Part shown: positions 33,601 through 42,191 of the stretch, piece by piece
Position numbering within the stretch: position 1 is the first letter of the stretch
Layout: the number at the start of each line of letters is the position of its first letter
Source of the DNA: an uncultured Chlorobiaceae bacterium
Lineage (GTDB): Bacteria; Bacteroidota; Chlorobiia; Chlorobiales; Chlorobiaceae
Assembly: GCA_903843305.1 (NCBI GenBank)
Contig: CAIMPI010000016.1
Span: forward strand, 124,001-188,000
Reading direction: 5' to 3'
Length of the DNA stretch: 64,000 bases
Notes under the pieces: generated by a model
What the model was told of the DNA's origin: nothing
What the model saw: only the letters and a program-made list of their open reading frames with translations
Databases searched by the model: none
Made by a program: the position numbers and the translations under genes

Positions 33601-34110
33601 AAGAGCGATCCTGTTGCCCGCGAGATTTTGGCAATGGACGACAATACTAACCGACAACTCGATACCCAAGCGCTAGAGCAAATCCTCATTGGTCATATCA
33701 TGGCTATTGTTGGTGAGGCAAACCAGATATTTCGTCCGGTAACAATGTTCGACTATGGCATTGATGGTGAAGTGGAGTTCAAGGACAACGATGGCAAGGC
33801 CAGCGGCAACAAAATCTACGTACAGCTCAAAAGCGGACACTCCTACCTGCGCACCCGCAAAAGCGATGGTCGCGAGGTCTTCGACGTGACGAACGACCGC
33901 CACCTCGATTACTGGATCAACCAGCCAGTGGTTGTCTATCTCGTTATCCGTCAAAAGGAAGAGATGAGCGGCGAGGAAGTCATCCGCTGGATGAATGTGA
34001 CAAGCTACCTCAAAAATCGGAAGGAAAAGCAAAGCCGCCAGATAATCTTCAGTGGGGAGAAACTCGACATGAAAGCTGTGTATCGGGTGCGGGATAAGTT
34101 TTTTCCATGA
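30685..34110 (+). CDS. Multidomain TIR - WD40 (about 7 blades) - Roc-type GTPase/COR-like - zinc ribbon - DUF4365 (PD-(D/E)XK-like) protein
   Basis: TIR: YDVFLSHNHADKPKVRRLAERLKVAGVRVWLDEW...SGWVALERS; WD40 GH...IWDL repeats; GTPase G1 GEGTAGKTS, G3 DLAGQED; CPEC/CNKC ribbon; DUF4365 FDYGIDGEVEF...IYVQLKSG. Start taken at M14 of the track ORF (MADSFLYDV). Confidence 0.85.
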   Translation: MADSFLYDVFLSHNHADKPKVRRLAERLKVAGVRVWLDEWVVKAGDIISLKVDEGLEQSRVLLLCISPAALASGWVALERSTAVHRDPANVGRRFIPILLAECDLPDTLAKYKYLDFCDESDVAFAEVLTSCKPGTDSFPPSSQHEVQKRAVAKKSKSATAQRAPEQLAVLERKLMGHKGWVRSVAVSSDGSWMVSGSHDKTLKIWDLESGECQVTLQGHTGKVLSVAITPDRKRILSSSNDTSIRIWDTRFGNELAKVFGHKQAQSVIALPDNDRGLSAESLTLKLLDLTVGVCLKTIQCNEYIWTSALNQAGNQALSGHGDGRIRLWNLESGKCLMILKGHSGGVRSVQISPDGRSAVSAAQDKTIKVWNLETGACIGTLEGHQDRVFSVAISSDGTLIASAGFTDHTVRLWDWKSGRCLQVITADDNWKPMSVAFSPDGSRLVVGISGNTIYVYRLRSTLRKLPVVATRRYVNAKVVLLGEGTAGKTSLAHRLIEDRYVIKDRTHGMNVWRLELPLSPDATLEREALLWDLAGQEDYRLIHQLFLEQTALALLLINPQKEDPFFEAGDWLKALQTAASMTSSAREAARLLVFSQIDVGGMKLSNTKIKRFCEQHSFADWLPTSSKSGENCSDKENGGEPSKLKQFIAQSIPWDKLEWTSTPRLLAELKNAVMAMRDESDIRLLRFAELAQRLKQALPWEKFIESDVRTAVTLLANHGLVHPLKFGDLVLLRPDLINGYAGAVIRAARAHTDEIGCVLEADIYKEDFDFMGVERLKHHPDEELLLRALVQTFLDHSLCIAEDTPHGRHLVFPSQYRREKDIPHEPDIFVSYTFSGEWQTIWTTLVVRLWYSQEFVHRELWRNAAEFESSRKQTLGLKVTKEGNGEASISLYFDHQVSDDLKVIFIEYVHRHLAKYACDVTRDRRYVCPECGKPVKDIEAVRERIADGKSFIICNKCDEKVPFIDFIEQRLKSDPVAREILAMDDNTNRQLDTQALEQILIGHIMAIVGEANQIFRPVTMFDYGIDGEVEFKDNDGKASGNKIYVQLKSGHSYLRTRKSDGREVFDVTNDRHLDYWINQPVVVYLVIRQKEEMSGEEVIRWMNVTSYLKNRKEKQSRQIIFSGEKLDMKAVYRVRDKFFP

Positions 34111-34145
34111 TTCACTTTTCAGGCATCAGCACTTAGGATGTCAGT

Positions 34146-34307
34146 ATGTCAAATTCTTATCCTGAGAAGTTGCGTATGGTTCAGGTAAATCATCGCTTCG
34201 GAAAATACAGTGATTTATGGCAGGGATATGTTATTGTTGACTCTCATAATGAGTCAGCTCAATTGATTATTCCGTTAAACAATTCGGAAATCTTGGTGCC
34301 AGCATGA
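34146..34307 (+). CDS. Small hypothetical ORF (53 aa)
   Basis: MSNSYPEKLRMVQVNHRFGKYSDLWQGYVIVDSHNESAQLIIPLNNSEILVPA*; not in the track (too short); ATGA overlap with the next ORF. Confidence 0.35.
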   Translation: MSNSYPEKLRMVQVNHRFGKYSDLWQGYVIVDSHNESAQLIIPLNNSEILVPA

Positions 34308-34429
34308 CTTCGTTCGCCTGTCAATCAGTAGTAACTCAAATACGAGCAAAGCCGAAAGTGAAGGGTATCATCGCTGGTGAGGTACTTAATCCAAGCCAGC
34401 TCAAGAAGTATCTGAACACAGATTGGTAA
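34304..34429 (+). CDS. Small hypothetical ORF (41 aa)
   Basis: MTSFACQSVVTQIRAKPKVKGIIAGEVLNPSQLKKYLNTDW*; overlaps the preceding ORF by ATGA and ends just before the DUF1016 gene. Confidence 0.35.
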   Translation: MTSFACQSVVTQIRAKPKVKGIIAGEVLNPSQLKKYLNTDW

Positions 34430-34440
34430 ATGTGAACAGT

Positions 34441-35601
34441 ATGAACTATAAACAGTTACTTGCCCTTTTCAAAGAGACCCATCTGGAGTTGCAGAAGAGA
34501 GCCGCCCGGTCGGTCGATACCTCCCTTGTGATCCGGAACTGGTTTTTCGGGTGGTATATTGTGGAGTTTGAGCAAGGTGGTGCTGAACGAGCTGAACTCT
34601 ATGGCAAGAGCCTGATCATCCGACTCTCAAGAGAACTCAAAACCCTTGGGTTGAAAGGTGTCTCCTCGACCAGTCTCAAGCAGTGCCGGACGTTTTATCT
34701 GGCTTACAAAAAGATTGGTCAGACACTGTCTGACCAATCTTCTGGTGAGTGCAGTGGACTACAGGAGATTCAACAGACACTGTCTGTTACATCTTTTGAT
34801 GCCATTGCCAATGCTCCCGAGATGCTTCAGGAACTCTCCGCAACATTGGCAGGCAGATTCTCTCTGGGATGGTCGCACTACGTTACTCTGCTGACCATCT
34901 CAAACGTCGATGAAAGAAGGTTTTACGAAATTGAAGCAAGAGAAAACGGTTGGGGTGTAAGGGAACTGGATAGACAGATATCAGCCTCGCTTTATGAACG
35001 GTTGGCACTCAGCAGGGACAAGGAGGGTATCAGGCAGCTTGCTCAAAAGGGGCTGGTTATTGAAAAGGTGAGTGATGTGATCAAGAACCCTTTTGTGCTT
35101 GAGTTTCTTGATCTGGAAGAGAAGAGCGCTTATTCGGAACATGCACTCGAAACGGCCATTATTGAACGTCTTGAACACTTCCTGCTTGAACTGGGCAAGG
35201 GGTTTCTCTTTGAGGCCCGTCAGAAACGGTTCACCTTCGACAACGACCACTTCTATGTTGATCTGGTCTTCTATAATCGTCTTTTGCGCTGCTATGTGCT
35301 CATTGATCTCAAACGCGACAAGCTGACGCATCAGGATCTGGGTCAGATGCAGATGTATGTGAACTACTTTGATCGGTATGTCAAAACCGAAGATGAACTG
35401 CCGACAATCGGCATTCTGTTGTGCCATCGCAAGCATGATGCACTGGTTGAACTGACTCTTCCCAAGGATTCAAATATTTTTGCATCGAAGTATCTGCTCT
35501 ATCTGCCCTCGAAAGAGGAGCTGAAGATGCAACTGGAAGAAGCTGCTGGAATTACGCATCGGGAAAATATAGATCAGGCGGATATGGACAATGTTCGATA
35601 A
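34441..35601 (+). CDS. DUF1016 / YhcG-family PDDEXK nuclease domain protein
   Basis: N-terminal WFFGWYIVEFEQ...LSWSHYVTLL-type region; C-terminal DNDHFYVDLVFYNRLLRCYVLIDLKRDKLTHQDLGQMQMYVNYFDR. Track start 34423; ATG at 34441. Confidence 0.9.
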   Translation: MNYKQLLALFKETHLELQKRAARSVDTSLVIRNWFFGWYIVEFEQGGAERAELYGKSLIIRLSRELKTLGLKGVSSTSLKQCRTFYLAYKKIGQTLSDQSSGECSGLQEIQQTLSVTSFDAIANAPEMLQELSATLAGRFSLGWSHYVTLLTISNVDERRFYEIEARENGWGVRELDRQISASLYERLALSRDKEGIRQLAQKGLVIEKVSDVIKNPFVLEFLDLEEKSAYSEHALETAIIERLEHFLLELGKGFLFEARQKRFTFDNDHFYVDLVFYNRLLRCYVLIDLKRDKLTHQDLGQMQMYVNYFDRYVKTEDELPTIGILLCHRKHDALVELTLPKDSNIFASKYLLYLPSKEELKMQLEEAAGITHRENIDQADMDNVR

Positions 35602-35746
35602 ATGGGTCAATCAGGATAGCAGCACTGTTCTTGCCTGGCGTAACCGGGTTGTTGTTGGGGCTGAAGTCTCTATTCTGGATCTTTTGCGAAAGGTTGTAAA
35701 ACCCACGTTCAAAGCTGCTACTCAAGAGCCATCAATGCTGCGCTGA
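35591..35746 (+). CDS. Small hypothetical ORF (51 aa), possibly a fragment
   Basis: MFDKWVNQDSSTVLAWRNRVVVGAEVSILDLLRKVVKPTFKAATQEPSMLR*; overlaps the DUF1016 gene 3' end and the 3' end of the opposite-strand gene. Confidence 0.25.
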   Translation: MFDKWVNQDSSTVLAWRNRVVVGAEVSILDLLRKVVKPTFKAATQEPSMLR

Positions 35747-36569
35747 TGGCTTTTATAACCGTGGGTGAAGAGATTTTGAATTGCTGCGGGTTCCCGATGA
35801 AAATTGATGGAGGTAAGCTGAGCGGGTTCAGGGTAAGCGATGTCTCTTTTTCAATCAGGGTGATCATGGCCTTGCTGGCCCTTGCGCCAGCAATCTGCAC
35901 GTCTGTTTCACGACAGATCGGGTTGTTTATAAGTTCTCTGATGGCGAAGTATTCGGTTTCCGCCAGGTTTTTTACCGGACGGCAGGAAAATTTTTCCATT
36001 CTGCCATTGTTCGATATGGTCAGCAGCACATAGTTGTTTTCAAGTTCAAGAATGATTTGCGGTTTCACCGTGAACCTCGACAGGTACAGAAGAGGGAGTT
36101 GAGACGTCCCATTGAATACTATCCGGTGTTCGGTTGAAAAGTGCTCTGAAGCTGTTCGGCATGGTTCTGCAGAATAGAAAAGCAGAAGGCGGTTGTCAGG
36201 AGCTTCGTCGCTCATACCATAATGTATACAGTCGCAACGGTACTCTTCAGGATGGTTTAAAAAGTATCCTGCCTCAATCCCGCAGTATTCTGAACATTCT
36301 TCAGGGCTTGCTCCGATGGGAAAGCAAGTTGGAAGAGGCAGATAAATTTCCGGTGCTACGCAGAGCGCAAGCTCTTCCTGGCGCCACTCCTTGAGGTGGT
36401 GGTCGAGCTTTTGCAGAAAACGCATTCTTTTGCCTGAAGCAAGACCGCCAAGTCCATAAGGCATCGTTTTGCATGCACTAAGGATATATCCGCTGCCGCT
36501 GGATGTTTTAAGTCGGACAACAGAGCACTCTTCTGTGTCGATGGTGCAGGCTATGACGCTCTTGCTCAT
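35718..36569 (-). CDS. Conserved hypothetical protein
   Basis: 283 aa ORF beginning MSKSVIACTIDTEECSVVRLKTSSGSGYIL, upstream of a ComEA-like gene; no confident family. Confidence 0.55.
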   Translation of the reverse strand: MSKSVIACTIDTEECSVVRLKTSSGSGYILSACKTMPYGLGGLASGKRMRFLQKLDHHLKEWRQEELALCVAPEIYLPLPTCFPIGASPEECSEYCGIEAGYFLNHPEEYRCDCIHYGMSDEAPDNRLLLFYSAEPCRTASEHFSTEHRIVFNGTSQLPLLYLSRFTVKPQIILELENNYVLLTISNNGRMEKFSCRPVKNLAETEYFAIRELINNPICRETDVQIAGARASKAMITLIEKETSLTLNPLSLPPSIFIGNPQQFKISSPTVIKAISAALMALE

Positions 36570-36580
36570 TATTCGGGATA

Positions 36581-37096
36581 TTATTCGAGAGTGAAATATT
36601 TATTGAGGAATTCAAGCTTTTTATTGCCTATTCCCTTGACTTGAAGAAAGTCCTGAAATTGAAGCACTTTTCCTCCTTTTGCCGTCCTGAAGGTAATCAG
36701 GCGTTGGGCCATCACCGGCCCGATTCCCGGAATCTTCTGTAACTGCAGGACAGTAGCTTTGTTGAAAGGAATGGTTCCGGTAAACACCTTTTTCTCCGAT
36801 GGGTGACGTGTTCCTCTCTTTTCAGAGGCTCTGCCCTGTTTTTCTGTTTCAGCTTCCTGCATCACCTCTTCTTTGACAGTAGCCTGAGCCATAGAGGCAA
36901 GGGCAATCAGGCTGTCGACCTCTTCTTCATGGTATTGGGCCGTTTCAATTTTTTTAACAAGAACGTCTGCTTTTTCTACCGAGCGGATATTCTTAAGGAC
37001 GCCACCAAGCAGCAAAAATCCCAGAAGAGCCGAGACCAGAGTGATTTCCGACCTGGTCAAGCTGAGCTTGACGGCCAGTCTTTCGAAGAGCTTCAT
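36581..37096 (-). CDS. ComEA-like helix-hairpin-helix protein
   Basis: N-terminal TM segment, C-terminal IPFNKATVLQLQKIPGIGPVMAQRLITFRTAKGGKVLQFQDFLQVKGIGNKKLEFL. Confidence 0.85.
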   Translation of the reverse strand: MKLFERLAVKLSLTRSEITLVSALLGFLLLGGVLKNIRSVEKADVLVKKIETAQYHEEEVDSLIALASMAQATVKEEVMQEAETEKQGRASEKRGTRHPSEKKVFTGTIPFNKATVLQLQKIPGIGPVMAQRLITFRTAKGGKVLQFQDFLQVKGIGNKKLEFLNKYFTLE

Positions 37097-38244
37097 AAAA
37101 AAATACGTTTAACTCTTGAAGAGATCGAACAGAGCGTTTCGTAGCTGATGGTGCCTGCAATATCGGCAATATCCTCAGCGGAAAGTCCTTCCCATCCAAA
37201 GAGAATAGCTTTGTCTCCTTTTTTGACATCGTGCTCTGTGCCGAGGTCAACCATGATCTGATCCATGGTGACGGTGCCGACCTGTGGATAAGATTTCCCG
37301 TTGATCATCACCGATGCTCTGCTCGAAAGGGCTCTTGCGTAGCCATCAGCATACCCGGCGGCTATGGTGGCAATAAAACGTGCTTCCGGTGCAGTCCAGG
37401 TTCGGTTATAGCTGACGGTGGCTCCTGCAGTTACTGGCTTGATAAAAATGACCTTAGATTCGAACTGCATGACCGGCTTTATATCCAGGCGGTGTGGAGT
37501 GTCTTTTGCAGGATGATACCCATACAGCAGGATGCCGGGTCTGACCATATCAAGCCAGGACTCCTTGGTTGAAAGAATAGCTCCACTGTTGGCGGCGTGC
37601 TTGCACACTGTTCTTCCGGAAGCATGTTCATATTCGGCAGTCAGTGTCTTGAATGCAGTTAGCTGTTGAAAGGTGTAGCCTGCGGATGTTGCACTGTCGG
37701 CAAAGTGAGTGTAGATGCCTGTCAGCTCAAGCAAAGGTGAGCGATCGATCTCCCTGAACAGCTCCATAGCCATTGCAGGGAACGTCCCAAGTCGTCCCAT
37801 ACCTGTATCTACTTTTACCTGTATGGCAAGTGTTTTGTTATGCGCAGCAGCAATTTCCCTTGCGGCATGAAGTGTTACCCCGTCGCACAAGGTCATGTCA
37901 ATTCCGTGCTTCACGAAAAATTCAATATGGGAAGGAAGAGGAGAGGAAAAGGCCAGGATTGTCGCCGGTTTTTTCAGCGAGCCGCCAGTTTTCAGCTCTA
38001 TAGCTTCATGAATGTTTGCCACACCGAAATCCCTGATGCCTGAAGTTTCAAGCGCGGCGGCAACTTTATGGACATTATGCCCATAAGCATTTGCCTTGAC
38101 GATGCCCATGATACGGGCTTTGCCGCCTATCCTTTTACGGATTTGCCGGGCATTCAAGGTCAGGTGCTCCATTGAGATAACAGCCTCGGTCATATTTTCT
38201 ACAGGAAATTCATCGGTCGAAAAGCCTGCATTTTTTTTATCCAT
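37093..38244 (-). CDS. alr: Alanine racemase
   Basis: IMGIVKANAYGHN (PLP lysine), VDTGMGRLG, VRPGILLYGYHP. Confidence 0.95.
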   Translation of the reverse strand: MDKKNAGFSTDEFPVENMTEAVISMEHLTLNARQIRKRIGGKARIMGIVKANAYGHNVHKVAAALETSGIRDFGVANIHEAIELKTGGSLKKPATILAFSSPLPSHIEFFVKHGIDMTLCDGVTLHAAREIAAAHNKTLAIQVKVDTGMGRLGTFPAMAMELFREIDRSPLLELTGIYTHFADSATSAGYTFQQLTAFKTLTAEYEHASGRTVCKHAANSGAILSTKESWLDMVRPGILLYGYHPAKDTPHRLDIKPVMQFESKVIFIKPVTAGATVSYNRTWTAPEARFIATIAAGYADGYARALSSRASVMINGKSYPQVGTVTMDQIMVDLGTEHDVKKGDKAILFGWEGLSAEDIADIAGTISYETLCSISSRVKRIFL

Positions 38245-38470
38245 AACACTTGTGTCGTTTTGCGGTTAACCGGGTTGTTGTAACAAAGAGGTCTCAGCGG
38301 TGTGTTTTCCCATGGTCGGAACTTCCCTCAAAAAAACATATTTTGTCACTGATTTTCAAACATGAAAAGCGCTTATTGCTTCGGTATCGTGAATTAATCA
38401 ATTAATGTATATTTTCCATAGAATGTGACGAGAGCATCCTGTCACTCTAATTCATTTTTCAGTTACTATC

Positions 38471-39844
38471 ATGCCGAACCACGATATATTCGGGCTTGCA
38501 GCAGAAACGCCCTTGGTTTTTGTCAAACAGATGACTCGCCACATCAGGCCGAAGGTCATGGCCAAACTGGAGTATATAAATCCGGCATGGTCGCACTACT
38601 ATCGTGTTGCAATGGCTATCGTGAAGGATGCCGAAGAGCGGCACCTGATTCATCCGGGAATGACCCTTGTAGACTGGAGCTTTGGTAACAGCGGGATTGC
38701 CCTTGCCATGGCCTCCGTCAGTCGCGGTTACAAACTCATTCTTGCTGCTCCTGATAAAATATCACGAGAAAAACAGGATATGCTCAGAGCTATCGGCGCT
38801 GAACTGGTTATTACTCCTTCTGACGCATTGCCCGATGAACCACGCAGTTGCATGAACGTGGCAGAAAGTCTGGTAAAGAGCATTCCCAACGCATTTTTTG
38901 TTGGTATGTATGAAAACCCTCTTAGCCTGAAGGTGCACAGTGAGGCTACCGGCAGTGAGATTTTTCAACAGACGGATGGGCAGGTTACCCATGTTTTTGT
39001 ACCGATGGGTTCCGGAGCCATGGTTTTCGGGATCGGTCGTTTTCTGAAAGCGAAGAATCCCGCGATCCGAATTATTGGTGTTGAGCCGCAGGGTTCAATT
39101 TATGCAGGTCTTTTCAAGGATGGAAAACCGGGCACTCCGGCATTTTCCGAGCTTGAGGAGATCGGCTCTCAGCAGGCCTCTGTTTTTTGGGACCCGTCGG
39201 TTATCGATGAAGTGATACAGGTAAGCGATTATGAAGCATTCAATTGCGGTCGAGAACTTTTGCGGATGGAAGCGGTGTTTGCTGGCGGGGCATCGGGTGC
39301 GGTTATGGCCGCAGCGCTTCAGGCTGCGGCGGGATACAGTGAAAAGGACTGTGTTGTAGTGGTGATGAATGATTTTGGTGGTTACTATCTGAGCAAGATG
39401 TATCGTGATGAGTGGATGCGGAAACGGGGCTTTTACCGCAAGGCAAAATCAACAATCGAGCAAATTACCGCAGAGGATATTCTGCAGTTGAAAGCGCGCA
39501 GGGATCTGATATTTGCATGCCCGGAACATACGCTGGCCGAGGTGTTTGAGATGATGAAGCAGAACGATGTTTCTCAGCTTCCGATTGTATCGTATAATGC
39601 TCCGATCGGCAGTATAAGCGAGAACAAGATTCTTTCCATACTTATTGAAAACGATGATGCGATGAATGCAAAGGTAGTGGGATTCATGGAAAAGCCTTTT
39701 CCGGTCTGTCCTCTGGATGCAACAATTTCCGAATTATCAGCAAAACTTCAGCAAAGCGCATCCGGTGTACTGATAAATATGTCGGATGGAAAGCTTCAAC
39801 TGCTTACAAAATATGATCTTATTGATGCGCTAACTCATAAATAG
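38471..39844 (+). CDS. Fold-type II PLP-enzyme homolog (cystathionine beta-synthase/cysteine synthase-like) with C-terminal CBS-domain pair; catalytic lysine apparently missing
   Basis: AKLEYINPAWSHYYRVAMAIVKDAEERHLIHPG...DWSFGNSGIALAMA aligns with canonical KLEFxNPGGSVKDR...TSGNTGI; C-terminal CBS-like repeats. Confidence 0.85.
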   Translation: MPNHDIFGLAAETPLVFVKQMTRHIRPKVMAKLEYINPAWSHYYRVAMAIVKDAEERHLIHPGMTLVDWSFGNSGIALAMASVSRGYKLILAAPDKISREKQDMLRAIGAELVITPSDALPDEPRSCMNVAESLVKSIPNAFFVGMYENPLSLKVHSEATGSEIFQQTDGQVTHVFVPMGSGAMVFGIGRFLKAKNPAIRIIGVEPQGSIYAGLFKDGKPGTPAFSELEEIGSQQASVFWDPSVIDEVIQVSDYEAFNCGRELLRMEAVFAGGASGAVMAAALQAAAGYSEKDCVVVVMNDFGGYYLSKMYRDEWMRKRGFYRKAKSTIEQITAEDILQLKARRDLIFACPEHTLAEVFEMMKQNDVSQLPIVSYNAPIGSISENKILSILIENDDAMNAKVVGFMEKPFPVCPLDATISELSAKLQQSASGVLINMSDGKLQLLTKYDLIDALTHK

Positions 39845-40010
39845 ATTCTACAACATTATCTGGTTGTTTTTTTTGATGGATTTCCTTAACTAAGCACTTA
39901 AGAACATTCCTTTTTTTTCATGCGCCATGCATTATATTGCGCCATGAAGCTGGAAAAAAACAGCGAAGATCCTGACGACTTTGAGCAGAGTTAACAACCA
40001 GCATTATAAT

Positions 40011-40571
40011 ATGAAGGTAGAATCCAAAAAAAGGCAGTTCATTTTGGAGGGTAAGATCAAGGCTTCATTCTGTGAAGGATGCGGCCAGATTACTGAAAAG
40101 GTGTTTGTAGGCGAATGGATGCCGAGCGATAAGCCGAAGTTTGACGATTTTCTGACGTCAGCTCCGGTTAAAAAGTATAAAGAGGGCAAGAATGGTTCGG
40201 CCAATGTTCAACCAGCGGCTGAAAATCAGTACTGGGTTCGTTGTTCCCAGTGTCATCAGGTACACCTTCTTAAGGAATGGCAGATACAGATTGACAGGGA
40301 AGTGAGTCCGGATGAGCTGAACCCCGAAGAGTGTCAGGTCTATTCTCCTCATGGTATTTATGCTAAAGGTGATGCACTGTATCACCAGGCTCTTGGCGAA
40401 GTCGGAGTGGTCAGAGAAAAGCAGGCGACCGGGAGTGGAGCTTTTGTCATTATTGTAGAATTCTGTAAAAGTGGCAGAAAACAACTTCTCGAAAACGTCC
40501 AGTTGAACTCTGTAAATGGAAAAAACTCAGAAAGCGTTACTGATATTATTAAACTTAAACTAAGACGTTAA
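40011..40571 (+). CDS. Hypothetical zinc-ribbon protein
   Basis: Two CxxC pairs (CEGCGQ...CSQCHQ). ATG at 40011; track start 39981. Confidence 0.6.
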   Translation: MKVESKKRQFILEGKIKASFCEGCGQITEKVFVGEWMPSDKPKFDDFLTSAPVKKYKEGKNGSANVQPAAENQYWVRCSQCHQVHLLKEWQIQIDREVSPDELNPEECQVYSPHGIYAKGDALYHQALGEVGVVREKQATGSGAFVIIVEFCKSGRKQLLENVQLNSVNGKNSESVTDIIKLKLRR

Positions 40572-40611
40572 GTCTGAAGATTGTTGATCTTTTAAAAGGG
40601 GGTGAATTACA

Positions 40612-40809
40612 TTGGTCAGTGTGCAGATAAATGATAATGAGTCAATCGACAAAATGCTGAAGCGCTTCAAGAAAAAATATGAGCGAGCAGGTATTTTAAA
40701 GGAGTTTCGTGCAAACGCATACTTTGTTAAACCTTCAGTGGATGGCCGTTTAAAGCGCTCGAGAAGCAAACGGAGGGCCCAGAGGGCAAACGAAGAACGC
40801 AATTCATGA
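40612..40809 (+). CDS. rpsU: Ribosomal protein bS21 (TTG start)
   Basis: [60 protein letters not shown] start preceded by ggggg. Confidence 0.93.
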   Translation: MVSVQINDNESIDKMLKRFKKKYERAGILKEFRANAYFVKPSVDGRLKRSRSKRRAQRANEERNS

Positions 40810-40835
40810 TCGAATTGATCCAAAAAGTTATACAA

Positions 40836-40869
40836 GGCAGCTCCTTCAGGGGAGTTGCTTTTTTTTTGT
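40836..40869 (+). terminator. Rho-independent terminator after rpsU
   Basis: ggcagctcc-ttca-ggggagttgc followed by a run of T. Confidence 0.85.
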
Positions 40870-40889
40870 CAACACCAATCAACTGACTC

Positions 40890-42191
40890 ATGAGAGTTTT
40901 CAAGGGTGAAGTTACAGCCTTACCGCCAGACAAGTCCATCTCCCATCGTGCGGCCCTTATTGGCGCCTTGTCGGAAGGCACAACGGAGATAACAAACTTT
41001 TCCGGAGGATTTGACAATCAGTCAACCCTCGGCGTGCTGAAAGATGCCGGTATAGCGCTTCGGCAGGAAGAAGTTGATGGCGCCTATGGTCGTCGCATCC
41101 GTCGGGTAGTTATAGAGTCGCAAGGATTATGGAGCTTTCACTCCCCATCAGCTCCGTTTATGTGCAATAATTCCGGCAGCACCATGCGCATGTTTGCGGG
41201 CATTCTTGCTGCCCAGCCTTTTGCCAGCGAGTTGATCGGCGACAGTTCACTGATGAAGCGCCCCATGAAAAGAGTTGCCGATCCGTTGCTTCTGATGGGC
41301 GCCAACATTGAACTTTCATCATCAGGAACCGCGCCAATCCTTATCAAAGGGACAAAGGAACTCAAGCCAATTGAATACCGTCTGCCAGTTCCTTCAGCGC
41401 AGGTGAAGTCACTGGTGGCGTTTGCCGCCCTTCATGCTGACGGTGAAACCAGAATAATCGAACCAGTACTCTCGCGTGACCATACCGAAGTGATGCTTGG
41501 GCTTGAGAGCATCGAATGCAACGGCGAAAGGGTCATTGTGGTGCCCGGCAGAAAAGCTGTTGCAGCAAAACCCTTCTTTATTCCAGCCGACCCCTCTGCC
41601 GCATGTTTTATTGTTGCGCTTGGTCTGCTTGCCCATGGTTCAGAAATCATCATAAGAGATGTCTGCCTCAACCCCACCAGAGCGGCATTTCTCGGTATCC
41701 TTTCAGATGCCGGTGCAGGGTTATCGATAGAAAACCAGCGGGTGATTGGCGGCGAAACCATCGGTGATATTCTTGTTCAGAACAAAGTTGGGCTTGAGCC
41801 TCTTGCTATCAGCGATCCGCAGCTCGTTGCCTTTATCATTGACGAAATACCGATGCTGGCCGTGCTTTCAGCTTTTGCATCAGGCCGATTTGAACTACAT
41901 AATGCCGCAGAACTGAGAACAAAAGAGAGTGACAGGATTGACGCACTCGTCGTTAACCTTCAGCGGCTTGGTTTTGAATGCGAGCAATATCCGGATGGTT
42001 TTGTGGTCAAGGGGCGTAACATGACCCCTTCAAGCACGGTCGTGGTGGACAGCTTTGACGATCACAGGATTGCCATGAGCTTTGCTATTGCCAGCAAAGC
42101 AACAGGATGTGCCCTTGACATTACTGATATCGATGTGGTTGGTGTCTCGTTCCCTAACTTTTTTGAACTGCTTGAAAGTCTGGAAGTGTGA
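40890..42191 (+). CDS. aroA: 3-phosphoshikimate 1-carboxyvinyltransferase
   Basis: [42 protein letters not shown]. Confidence 0.95.
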   Translation: MRVFKGEVTALPPDKSISHRAALIGALSEGTTEITNFSGGFDNQSTLGVLKDAGIALRQEEVDGAYGRRIRRVVIESQGLWSFHSPSAPFMCNNSGSTMRMFAGILAAQPFASELIGDSSLMKRPMKRVADPLLLMGANIELSSSGTAPILIKGTKELKPIEYRLPVPSAQVKSLVAFAALHADGETRIIEPVLSRDHTEVMLGLESIECNGERVIVVPGRKAVAAKPFFIPADPSAACFIVALGLLAHGSEIIIRDVCLNPTRAAFLGILSDAGAGLSIENQRVIGGETIGDILVQNKVGLEPLAISDPQLVAFIIDEIPMLAVLSAFASGRFELHNAAELRTKESDRIDALVVNLQRLGFECEQYPDGFVVKGRNMTPSSTVVVDSFDDHRIAMSFAIASKATGCALDITDIDVVGVSFPNFFELLESLEV

